Positions 1 through 6,785 of a stretch of 10,772 nucleotides of DNA are shown here, in pieces. This DNA comes from Bacteroidales bacterium (GTDB lineage: Bacteria; Bacteroidota; Bacteroidia; Bacteroidales; UBA932). Made by a program: the position numbers and the translations under genes. The first letter of the stretch is position 1. The number at the start of each line of letters is the position of its first letter. The notes below the pieces were generated by a model. It saw only the letters and a program-made list of their open reading frames with translations. It was not told the origin of the DNA and searched no databases. The stretch spans positions 1-10,772 of the forward strand of contig VSOK01000061.1 of NCBI GenBank assembly GCA_009774765.1. The letters are read 5' to 3'.

Positions 1-1
1 T

Positions 2-919
2 CTCAGAAGAGAGAAATATATTCCCAAAGGAGGCCCTGACGGAGGAGACGGCGGACGCGGAGGCCATATCATACTGAGAGCCAATCCGCAGTTCTGGACC
101 CTTATACACCTGAAATACCGCAAACACATACGCGCTGAACACGGAGGCGCAGGAAGCGGACAGCTGTGCAAAGGAAAAAACGGCGAGGACATCTATCTGG
201 ACGTACCTCTCGGAACTGTAGTCAAGGATGCGGAGACAAATGAAATACTTTTTGAGCTGGTGGAGGCCGGAGAAGAGAGAATCCTTGTAAAAGGAGGCCG
301 CGGAGGACTCGGCAACAACAACTTCAAATCAGCCACCAACCAGACTCCAAGATATTCACAGCCCGGAGAACCGGGAATCGAAGGATGGTTCATCCTTGAA
401 TTGAAAATTCTTGCGGACGTCGGTCTTGTAGGCTTCCCTAACGCAGGCAAGTCAACCCTGCTCGCAGCAATAACGGCAGCAAAGCCTAAAATCGCCAATT
501 ATGCCTTCACTACACTCGAACCGAATCTCGGAATAGTAAGCTATTATGACGACAAATCATTCGTGATGGCCGATATTCCCGGCATAATCGAAGGAGCACA
601 CGAAGGCAAGGGCATAGGACTGCGCTTCCTCAGGCATATCGAAAGAAACTCGATACTTCTGTTTATGATTCCGGCAGATACGGACGACATAAGAAAGGAA
701 TATGGTATTCTTCTGAATGAACTCAAGGAATACAACCCTGAACTTCTTGTAAAGGGGCGTGTACTTGCCATATCAAAGTCGGACATGCTTGACGAACAGA
801 TGAAAAACGATATGAGCAAACAGCTTCCTGAAGGGGTCAGAAGCCTGTTCATATCATCTATGACAGGTGAAGGGCTCAAAGAGCTCAAAGATATTCTCTG
901 GACAACTCTGAACGAATAA
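2..919 (+). CDS. obgE: GTPase Obg/CgtA, 5' end missing
   Basis: Obg is an essential GTPase that binds the large ribosomal subunit and takes part in 50S assembly and stress signalling in the cytoplasm. The visible part is 305 codons in the frame starting at base 2. It opens at RREKYIPKGGPDGGDGG, part of the glycine-rich Obg fold, so roughly the first 25 residues lie before the window. The fold continues through GGRGGLGNNNF. The G domain follows: G1 GFPNAGKST (about residues 144-152 of the visible part), switch region FTTLEPNLG, G3 ADIPG, G4 SKSD and G5 ISSMTGEG. The protein ends soon after G5, so the C-terminal OCT domain of some homologues is absent. It is followed after 10 bases by a phosphatase gene, probably co-transcribed. 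All GTPase motifs are intact; the family call is near certain. Confidence 0.97.
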   Translation, partial: LRREKYIPKGGPDGGDGGRGGHIILRANPQFWTLIHLKYRKHIRAEHGGAGSGQLCKGKNGEDIYLDVPLGTVVKDAETNEILFELVEAGEERILVKGGRGGLGNNNFKSATNQTPRYSQPGEPGIEGWFILELKILADVGLVGFPNAGKSTLLAAITAAKPKIANYAFTTLEPNLGIVSYYDDKSFVMADIPGIIEGAHEGKGIGLRFLRHIERNSILLFMIPADTDDIRKEYGILLNELKEYNPELLVKGRVLAISKSDMLDEQMKNDMSKQLPEGVRSLFISSMTGEGLKELKDILWTTLNE

Positions 920-929
920 CAGAAGCGAT

Positions 930-1520
930 ATGGACTGGCAGGCAATCCACATACTGGACCAGCAATGCACATTGGCACTCAATGGCATATATTCCGGATT
1001 TACAGATCCTATAATGAGGTTTTTCTCAAATATACCTATATGGGTGCCTATGTATATTATCGTGGCTGCAGCACTTTTCCTGAGACTCGGATGGAAAAAG
1101 GCCCTGATTGTCATAGCATCGATAGCATTGACATTCCTCTGCTGCGACCAGCTGTCCAACCTTGTAAAGGTTTCCGTGGCAAGACTGCGTCCCTGCCACG
1201 ATCCTTATATGATTGAAAACGGAGTAAGGCTTCTGGAGAAAGCAGGCGGTGCATACGGCTTTTTCTCAGGTCACGCAGCCAATTCGTTCGGATTTGCAGT
1301 ATCGTCATATATGGGATTCCGCAACGACAGAAGACTGAAATACAGAGGATACTCATACTGGATATTCTTCTGGTGCACGATGGTCAGCATCAGCAGGGTA
1401 TTTGTCGGCAAGCACTATATCGGGGATGTCATCAGCGGAGCCTGCATAGGCGCAGCAGTCGGTTTTCTGTTCTCGTTGGCCGCACGGTATCTGATTTCAA
1501 AAATGAAGGCTCCCTACTAA
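930..1520 (+). CDS. PAP2-family membrane phosphatase
   Basis: A 196-residue integral membrane phosphatase of the type 2 phosphatidic acid phosphatase superfamily. Members dephosphorylate lipid phosphates such as undecaprenyl diphosphate, phosphatidic acid or phosphatidylglycerol phosphate on the outer face of the inner membrane. All three superfamily motifs are present: K80-x6-R87-P88 (KVSVARLRP), a FSGH variant of PSGH at 112-115, and SR-x5-H-x3-D at 155-166 (SRVFVGKHYIGD). Hydrophobic stretches near residues 39-53, 57-73, 143-158 and 168-190 fit a multi-span protein. The ATG at 930 is 10 bases after the obg stop, suggesting one operon. The stop codon lies in the loop of a hairpin that probably terminates the convergent gene. 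Substrate is not deducible; recycling of the undecaprenyl carrier is the commonest role in such short members. Confidence 0.93.
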   Translation: MDWQAIHILDQQCTLALNGIYSGFTDPIMRFFSNIPIWVPMYIIVAAALFLRLGWKKALIVIASIALTFLCCDQLSNLVKVSVARLRPCHDPYMIENGVRLLEKAGGAYGFFSGHAANSFGFAVSSYMGFRNDRRLKYRGYSYWIFFWCTMVSISRVFVGKHYIGDVISGACIGAAVGFLFSLAARYLISKMKAPY

Positions 1521-1530
1521 GGAGCCTTCA
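1499..1530 (-). terminator. Intrinsic terminator overlapping the phosphatase 3' end
   Basis: A perfect 10-base-pair dyad (TGAAGGCTCC, 1504-1513, with its complement at 1521-1530) encloses a 7-base loop. Read on the minus strand it is followed directly by five T residues (1503 to 1499), as in an intrinsic terminator for the small gene ending at 1562. On the plus strand the dyad is followed by CACCAACC with no T tract, so it should not work as a classical terminator for the phosphatase. The TAA of the phosphatase is at the loop edge. Confidence 0.7.
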
Positions 1531-1561
1531 CCAACCAACAATGAAAAACATTTTATATATT

Positions 1562-1771
1562 TTATTCAGACGGAAGAGTCTGGATGATTTCATTTAAGTA
1601 CTGCGCTGTAGAAGGGCTGTACGCCATCATATTCTCTACAACTTCTTCCTTGTTCATATCAGTGATGATTTTGCTGTCATCAGTTTCGGAAAAGAAGCAA
1701 TAACGTCCGTTTTCCATTCCTACGCCAACAATAAAATAAACCAGCGCCTGTCCCTTAAATGTATCTTTCAT
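1562..1771 (-). CDS. Small protein of unknown function, 69 aa
   Basis: An ATG-initiated frame of 69 codons on the minus strand that I do not recognise. The N-terminal half (residues 8-28, around ALVYFIVGVGMENGRYCFF) looks like beta strands of a small soluble domain. The second half (MNKEEVVENMM...YLNEIIQTL) looks like amphipathic helix. There is no signal peptide and no convincing membrane segment. It stands alone: 200 bases separate it from the end of murF, and it has its own terminator inside the neighbouring phosphatase gene, which supports it being real. No clear TAnnTTTG promoter was found upstream; an AT-rich stretch directly precedes the ATG. Confidence 0.7.
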   Translation of the reverse strand: MKDTFKGQALVYFIVGVGMENGRYCFFSETDDSKIITDMNKEEVVENMMAYSPSTAQYLNEIIQTLPSE

Positions 1772-1971
1772 AATATCACAAAATTTAAATTAATAATAAA
1801 ACCTGTGAGACATCAAGACTCTATGTTCTTCGTCTGCACGCAACCGAACTGCATTAGTATACACTTATATGTCAGTTAGTTACAGCTACATAAATTCTAT
1901 TTTTACACAGCCGGATTTCATATTTTCAAACAGTGTGCCAAAGTTTTTAAGAGCGTATTAAGGGATTATGA
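1772..1971. other. Intergenic region, nothing assignable
   Basis: This 200-base gap lies between the end of murF and the start of the 69-residue gene, both on the minus strand. It is AT-rich with only tiny reading frames (11-13 codons) and no tRNA-like fold. I saw no exact TAnnTTTG promoter and no convincing terminator for murF, so read-through from murF into the small gene remains possible. Confidence 0.5.
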
Positions 1972-3390
1972 TTACAGCACAGGTACAACCGTTTCCATAC
2001 GGGATCCCCTTGACCCTTTGACAAGAATGCTGAATCCTTCAAGAGGAGTTTTCTTAAGATGCTCTGCAGCAGAAGAAGAATCAGGGAACCATCTTATCTC
2101 CATATCACCGGCAGAATAAACGCCGTCACCGCGTCCCACGACTCCATCCGTCGCTTCAAGAGCTTTACGGAACTCATCTCCGACCAATACGGAATATTCA
2201 AGCCCGTCCACCTCCGTAAGAATTTCTATAATCCTTATATGTTCACAGACGGAATCCTCCCCGAGTTCAAGCATATTGCCGAGCATCACAGACTTCTTGG
2301 AAGCCTTGACCGAACTGAAGTTCCTCAATGCCGCCTCCATACTTGTCGGATTGGCATTATAAGCATCTACAATCAAAGAATTTGAAGAAGTCACAACCAT
2401 CTGGGAACGGTTGTTTGAAGGCACATACCTTGAGACAGCATCTATGGCATCCTCAAGTCCGATACCGAATTCCATTCCGACGGCAATCGCCGCCATAACA
2501 TTGTCAGCATTGTATGCTCCGATAAGGCGGGTATTTATAATATGCTCCGGACCGGAATCTTTCAGCGCAATCCTCAGATAAGGATTGTCCTCAGATGAAG
2601 GAAGCACAACCGCTCCCTGATACTCAAGCCCGTATGGGATTTTAAGCAGGTCAGGCCTCTGGGCAGCCATCCCGCAAAGATGGGGATTGTCCACATTAAG
2701 GAAGACTCTGTCTGCAGTCCTCTGTATATAATCATAAAGTTCACCTTTGGTCTGTTTGACTCCCTCGAAGCTGCCGAACCCGAGCAGATGGGCCTTGCCC
2801 ACATTAGTAATCAGCCCGTAGTTGGGCAGCGCCACGGAAACAAGCTCCTTTATGTCACCGGGATGGCTCGCACCCATCTCTACCACCGCTATCTGAGTCC
2901 ATGAATTTATTTTCAGCAGGGTAAGAGGCACTCCTATGCTGTTGTTAAGATTGCCTTCCGTTGCCGTCACATTGTATTTTACCGAAAGTACGGCTTTTAT
3001 CAGTTCCTTGGTCGTAGTCTTGCCGTTTGTTCCGGTCAATCCTATCACCGTCAGAGGCTTTCCATCGACAAATGTCATAGACCGGTGCCAACGGGCAAGT
3101 TCCTGAAGAGTCTTCAATGTATCGTCCACAGGTATGATCCTGCTTCTGCCTTCATTGTCGCGCGTCCGTGCATCTTCAACAGATCCGGCCTTGAAACAGG
3201 CCGCTGAGGAAGTCCTGTCCACCACGGCATAGGCAGCTCCGGCTTCAAGAGCCTTTACAGCATATTCATTTCCGTCAAAATTTTCACCTTTAAGAGCAAA
3301 GAAGAGCTCTCCCCCGGCAATTGCGCGGCTGTCTGTCGTCACCCTGCCGCCACAATCCAAATAAATCTTATATAATTCAGCTATAGACAT
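1972..3390 (-). CDS. murF: UDP-MurNAc-tripeptide--D-Ala-D-Ala ligase MurF
   Basis: MurF is the cytoplasmic ATP-dependent ligase that adds D-alanyl-D-alanine to UDP-N-acetylmuramoyl-tripeptide, the last soluble step of the peptidoglycan precursor. In order: an N-terminal substrate-binding domain (TDSRAIAGGELFFALKGENF), the ATP-binding loop GLTGTNGKTTTKE near 117-129, TEGNLNNSIGVPLTLL, EMGASHPGDI, NVGKAHL, and the C-terminal ligase domain with DAYNANPTSMEAAL and MLGNMLELG. At 472 residues it has normal family length. A GTG at 3391-3393 gives one more residue, but the ATG at 3388-3390 starting MSIAELYKIY is the more natural start. A charged stretch (SVEDARTRDNEGRSR, near 70-84) interrupts the N-terminal domain and may be a lineage insert. 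It begins 12 bases after dut, so it is almost certainly translated from the same transcript. Confidence 0.96.
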   Translation of the reverse strand: MSIAELYKIYLDCGGRVTTDSRAIAGGELFFALKGENFDGNEYAVKALEAGAAYAVVDRTSSAACFKAGSVEDARTRDNEGRSRIIPVDDTLKTLQELARWHRSMTFVDGKPLTVIGLTGTNGKTTTKELIKAVLSVKYNVTATEGNLNNSIGVPLTLLKINSWTQIAVVEMGASHPGDIKELVSVALPNYGLITNVGKAHLLGFGSFEGVKQTKGELYDYIQRTADRVFLNVDNPHLCGMAAQRPDLLKIPYGLEYQGAVVLPSSEDNPYLRIALKDSGPEHIINTRLIGAYNADNVMAAIAVGMEFGIGLEDAIDAVSRYVPSNNRSQMVVTSSNSLIVDAYNANPTSMEAALRNFSSVKASKKSVMLGNMLELGEDSVCEHIRIIEILTEVDGLEYSVLVGDEFRKALEATDGVVGRGDGVYSAGDMEIRWFPDSSSAAEHLKKTPLEGFSILVKGSRGSRMETVVPVL

Positions 3391-3402
3391 CACAAAACAC
3401 TT

Positions 3403-3834
3403 TTATCTTCCTGTACTGCCGAATCCGCCTTCCCCTCTGACTGTTTCATCAAGGACTTCAACCTCATCCCACTCTACCTGTTCAAATTTCGCCACGACCA
3501 TCTGGGCAATCCTTTCACCGGGATTTACAACAAAATCCTGATTTGAAAGGTTGACAAGAATAACCTTGATCTCTCCGCGGTAGTCCGCATCTATTGTCCC
3601 CGGAGTGTTCAATACCGTCACCCCGAACTTCGCCGCAAGTCCGCTGCGGGGCCTCACCTGGGCTTCAGTCCCCTCCGGAAGAGCTATGAACAGCCCTGTC
3701 GGCACCATTGCACGCTCCAAAGGCTTCAATATTACAGGAGTTTCAATATCCGCTTTCAGATCAAGCCCTGCGGACAATTCCGTCGCATATTCTGGGGTCG
3801 GGAAAGCCGACTTGTTTATAATCTTCACTTTCAT
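3403..3834 (-). CDS. dut: Deoxyuridine 5'-triphosphate nucleotidohydrolase (dUTPase)
   Basis: Trimeric dUTPase hydrolyses dUTP to dUMP and pyrophosphate, keeping uracil out of DNA and feeding dTMP synthesis. All five conserved motifs are visible in 143 residues: I ELSAGLDLKA (19-28), II RPRSGLA (61-67), III GTIDADYRGE (79-88, with the catalytic aspartate expected at D82), IV NPGERIAQ (104-111) and V RGEGGFGSTG (133-142). The frame is open upstream to an ATG at 3882, but MKVKIINKS at 3834 matches the usual dUTPase N terminus, and the 16 extra residues would run back to the neighbouring stop. The gene sits 48 bases after the radical SAM gene and 12 bases before murF. Confidence 0.97.
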   Translation of the reverse strand: MKVKIINKSAFPTPEYATELSAGLDLKADIETPVILKPLERAMVPTGLFIALPEGTEAQVRPRSGLAAKFGVTVLNTPGTIDADYRGEIKVILVNLSNQDFVVNPGERIAQMVVAKFEQVEWDEVEVLDETVRGEGGFGSTGR

Positions 3835-3882
3835 AATAAAATATTTAACTGCTGTTATCCTATCTATAAAATTGCATATCAA

Positions 3883-5163
3883 TTATTTTGCAGCTCTGGC
3901 ACGTGCCCACGGAATGATATTGGCCGGGGCTTTTTTCTCCACCAGAAACTCTTTCATCTTCTCCATATAAGGCTCAACGTGCGAATAGAATTTATAATAC
4001 CCGTCACATAACGCATTGAGCCCCGTCTCCCCTGATTCCATTCTGTTGAACCTGTGCTTAGGACATTCCCCGTGGCAGGCGAAAGCATACCTGCATCTTA
4101 TGCACTTTTTTGGAAGACCGTTGCGTTTGCTTATGCCGAACTTAGTCTGCACGGGGGAGTTCATCATCTCCCTCAAATCAGTCCCGGCAATATTTCCGAG
4201 CTTATATTCCGGATATACGAAATGGTCGCAGCAATACACGTCACCGTTGTGCTCTATAATGGAATTGCCTCCGCATGTTTCCGCGTAGACGCAGGTCCCT
4301 GGCTGGGCCCCGCACCAGCAGGCAAGAGCCGCATCAAACTGGTTGACGAAATACTGCCCCACATCATTTCTTACCCAATAGTCAAAAATATCGCACATAA
4401 ATTTGCCGAAGGCCATAGAAGACACCGACCACATCGCTATTTCAGCACCTTCCGTGGACGGTTCCACTATATAAGGCCTGGCTCCCTTGCGAGGTTTTCC
4501 GTTGCTGCCGACAGGATACTTTATATGCTCAAGCACAGGCATGAACTGCATATAACGGCTTCCGACCGATTTGAGGAAATTGTAGACCTCCATTCCCCTT
4601 CCCTCACTGGCCTTGTTGACAGTCGTCATCGTATTGAACTGGGTTCCGGTGCGGTACAGGGTCTCTATACCGCGCAGGACTTTGTCAAAAGTCGGTGCAC
4701 CGCCTTTGTCCTTACGATATTTGTCGTGTATATCCCGAGGGCCGTCTATCGATACACCCACAAGAAAATCATTGTCCCTGAAAAAGGACGCGATATCGTA
4801 ATTAAGCAATGTTCCGTTGGTCTGAAGAGTATTGTGTATGATTTTGTCTCCGGCATATTTCCGCTCCAGCTCCACGGCTTTCCTGTAGAAGTCAAGACCC
4901 ATCACCAAAGGTTCTCCGCCGTGCCAGTTGAAAGTGACTTCCGGGACATCATTTGCAGCGATATATTCCCTGATACAGGTTTCAAGCATATCAAGACTCA
5001 TCCTCGACTCATATCCTCCGTAGATTTCAGCCTTGTCAAGATAATAGCAGTAATGGCAGTCAAGGTTGCACAGTGAACCTGCCGGTTTTATCATAATATT
5101 GAATGCCATCGGACCAGAAATCCTCAATGCGTCATCCAAAGTCAAAGTATCCTTATATGACAT
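3883..5163 (-). CDS. Anaerobic sulfatase-maturating enzyme (radical SAM/SPASM)
   Basis: This family converts an active-site cysteine or serine of type I sulfatases into C-alpha-formylglycine without oxygen. The 426-residue protein has the radical SAM cluster motif CNLDCHYC (C32, C36, C39), WHGGEPL at 80-86, QTNGT at 114-118 and SIDGP at 138-142. The C-terminal SPASM domain supplies cysteines for two auxiliary 4Fe-4S clusters: C282/C284, C291, C297, C311/C312, C354, C357, C363, C367 and C386, with the typical CxxCxxxxxCxxxC spacing at 354-367. FD277 before the first SPASM cysteines is where the proposed catalytic aspartate of characterised enzymes falls. Members in Bacteroides (ChuR) are needed for use of sulfated host glycans. 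No sulfatase is present here, so it must act on substrates encoded elsewhere. It lies 12 bases after ogt. A related peptide-modifying SPASM enzyme is possible but less likely given length and motifs. Confidence 0.9.
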   Translation of the reverse strand: MSYKDTLTLDDALRISGPMAFNIMIKPAGSLCNLDCHYCYYLDKAEIYGGYESRMSLDMLETCIREYIAANDVPEVTFNWHGGEPLVMGLDFYRKAVELERKYAGDKIIHNTLQTNGTLLNYDIASFFRDNDFLVGVSIDGPRDIHDKYRKDKGGAPTFDKVLRGIETLYRTGTQFNTMTTVNKASEGRGMEVYNFLKSVGSRYMQFMPVLEHIKYPVGSNGKPRKGARPYIVEPSTEGAEIAMWSVSSMAFGKFMCDIFDYWVRNDVGQYFVNQFDAALACWCGAQPGTCVYAETCGGNSIIEHNGDVYCCDHFVYPEYKLGNIAGTDLREMMNSPVQTKFGISKRNGLPKKCIRCRYAFACHGECPKHRFNRMESGETGLNALCDGYYKFYSHVEPYMEKMKEFLVEKKAPANIIPWARARAAK

Positions 5164-5175
5164 CAGATCAAATGT

Positions 5176-5715
5176 TTAGTGATTTTTTAATTGCAGACAC
5201 CTGTTTCCTGATTCCAGGTCGAGCAGATATTTCTTGACGTCCAGTCCCCCGCCATATCCGGTCAGCGAGCCGTTGGCACCTATGACTCTGTGACACGGTG
5301 CAAAAACGGAAATCGGATTGTTCGCATTGGCATTGGCTACGGCACGTACCGACGACGGACGCCCTATCCGTTCCGCAAGACCGGCGTATGAAACCGTATT
5401 GCCGAATCCGATATCCATAAGGGCTCTCCATACTTTCTTCTGGAAATCAGTACCTACGAACAGCAACGGTATGTCAAATTCCCTCCTTTTTCCGGAAAAG
5501 AACTCATCCAGCTGCCCGGCTGCCCTGACAATGACATCCGAAGGCTGATTTACGAAGATTGAATCCAAAGATTTCATCAGTTTCATACCTGTCGACTGCC
5601 TTTTACGTCCGTGCATCCAGTCACACAGACATAGCTTCCCGTCAAACGAACCGAGAAGCATTATTCCGCAGGGAGACTCATAATGCTGAAACGAAATGAT
5701 ACTTTTTTCTTGCAT
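5176..5715 (-). CDS. ogt: Methylated-DNA--protein-cysteine methyltransferase
   Basis: A suicide repair protein that transfers the alkyl group from O6-alkylguanine or O4-alkylthymine in DNA to its own cysteine. The active site PCHRVIG is intact with C141. The preceding helix-turn-helix (GNTVSYAGLAERIGRPSSVRAVANAN, written here as residues 105-130) includes R124, equivalent to the nucleotide-flipping arginine finger. The downstream GSLTGYGGGLDVKKYLLDLE segment also fits. The N-terminal half is the poorly conserved ribonuclease-like domain. The frame is open back to 5844, but MQEKSIISF at 5715 gives the normal length of 179 residues and lies about 30 bases below a good promoter. It is the first gene of the four-gene minus-strand run. 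There is no fused Ada regulatory domain. Confidence 0.95.
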   Translation of the reverse strand: MQEKSIISFQHYESPCGIMLLGSFDGKLCLCDWMHGRKRQSTGMKLMKSLDSIFVNQPSDVIVRAAGQLDEFFSGKRREFDIPLLFVGTDFQKKVWRALMDIGFGNTVSYAGLAERIGRPSSVRAVANANANNPISVFAPCHRVIGANGSLTGYGGGLDVKKYLLDLESGNRCLQLKNH

Positions 5716-5750
5716 ATTCAAAATGGCAGCCGAACTTTTACGTATTTGCA

Positions 5751-5782
5751 CAAAGATAGCAAAAAACCTGTACGGACAGAAA
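5751..5782 (-). promoter_or_regulatory. Bacteroidetes-type promoter for ogt-anSME-dut-murF
   Basis: On the minus strand TATCTTTG (5758 to 5751) matches the Bacteroidetes -7 consensus TAnnTTTG exactly, and TTTC (5782 to 5779) lies 20 bases upstream where a TTTG-like -33 element is expected. The transcript would start near 5745, leaving a leader of about 30 bases before the ogt ATG. A six-T run with a weak 4-bp stem (5761-5779) directly upstream may end transcripts from the AraC gene. Confidence 0.6.
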
Positions 5783-5818
5783 TACGAACAGATGCTTTTT
5801 ATAGCGTATGTACTTGTA

Positions 5819-6664
5819 TTATTCCGCCGTCTCCCTGAGCGCACTGCCGTTACGGAACTCCATCGGCGAACAACCGGTCTTGCGCCGAAAAAAACGGCAC
5901 AGATACGATGCGTCCTCGAAATTCAGCCGGTCGGCGATTTCGGAGACGGACAGCCGCGTATCGATAAGGTAACTTTTCATTTCGACAAGCAGTTGCTGTT
6001 CAATCAGTGTTTTCGGCGACATGCCGTAAGCACGGCGGCACACCTTATTCAGATAATCCGGGGTTATATTCAACGCTTTCGCATAGAAAGAGACCGACCT
6101 TTCCCGGAACGTATGCTTCGTCAGCAGCGACCACAGCCGCGTGGTAATATCCCACGCCCGATCCTTATGCGTATGGATTTTCGTTTCGACAGCCTTGCCG
6201 AGTTCGGCATCGATGGCGATAAAAAGGTTGTAAACGTTGTTGTTGAGCAGAACCGAACGGTCGTGGCCGTCAAGATGCGTCAGTATCCACTCCATCTGTT
6301 CCAACCACCCCGACACGAGGCCGCGTTGCTCCCGCGACAACCTCAGGATAGGAACATGATGGAGGTAATCCCACAAGGATACGCTGGTAATCCGGTAATA
6401 GGCAGCTTCGAGCATAGGCTCGGACAAAGCAACATAACGGGCCGAAAATCCGGCAGACACCTCCGATACTGAAAAATAGACATCGGAGGTCAGAACGGCA
6501 AGGTCATCCTTGCGGAAAACCATTTTCTGCATATTCGCCGACACGGTCGCTCTGCCGCCCGTACAGAGCAGGAACACGCACCCGTCGGTTCTGATGACAC
6601 GTCCGATGCTTTTCTTCCAGTCGGTTATGCCGCTCGATTCACTCTGATATGTCGATGTATTCAT
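5819..6664 (-). CDS. AraC-family transcriptional regulator
   Basis: A 281-residue regulator. The C-terminal hundred residues form the double helix-turn-helix of the AraC/XylS family: first HTH near 188-212 (FYAKALNITPDYLNKVCRR), second near 237-262 with LSVSEIADRLNFEDASYLCR, then the family signature FFRRKTGCSPMEFR. The N-terminal part resembles the cupin-type sensing domain of Bacteroidetes AraC proteins. The gene is divergent from the MATE exporter across 121 bases, the usual arrangement of a local activator and its target, so it probably controls the exporter. Arginine codons are mainly CGN, unlike the AGA/AGG preference of most genes around it. The first ATG is only 4 bases from a -7 element, so translation may be leaderless. 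The ligand is unknown. Confidence 0.93.
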   Translation of the reverse strand: MNTSTYQSESSGITDWKKSIGRVIRTDGCVFLLCTGGRATVSANMQKMVFRKDDLAVLTSDVYFSVSEVSAGFSARYVALSEPMLEAAYYRITSVSLWDYLHHVPILRLSREQRGLVSGWLEQMEWILTHLDGHDRSVLLNNNVYNLFIAIDAELGKAVETKIHTHKDRAWDITTRLWSLLTKHTFRERSVSFYAKALNITPDYLNKVCRRAYGMSPKTLIEQQLLVEMKSYLIDTRLSVSEIADRLNFEDASYLCRFFRRKTGCSPMEFRNGSALRETAE

Positions 6665-6668
6665 ACCG

Positions 6669-6699
6669 CAAAATTAGGCAAAATCTTACTGTCGGCAAG
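6669..6699 (-). promoter_or_regulatory. Promoter of the AraC gene with overlapping tandem heptamer
   Basis: On the minus strand TAATTTTG (6676 to 6669) fits TAnnTTTG, with CTTG (6699 to 6696) 19 bases upstream as a -33 element. The plus strand shows GCAAAAT at 6668-6674 and again at 6678-6684, ten bases apart, overlapping the -7 element; this spacing is one helical turn and suits a regulator binding one face of the DNA. Confidence 0.45.
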
Positions 6700-6785
6700 T
6701 CAGATGTATTGAAAAGTACCATAATCCACCGAAAAAACACCCCTTCCGTCCCGGGGAGAATATCTAAATTCGCAGCCTGTATTCA

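Noticed and set aside
1772..1971. Hidden tRNA or small gene between murF and the 69-residue gene
   Set aside because: No cloverleaf arms or frames above 13 codons with a start were found.
4054..5076. A 340-codon open frame on the plus strand
   Set aside because: It is antisense to the radical SAM gene, whose protein has all family motifs; the antisense product resembles nothing and follows from codon bias.
5696..6472. A 258-codon plus-strand frame
   Set aside because: It lies antisense to the start of ogt and to most of the AraC gene, is rich in Arg/Gln and has no domain.
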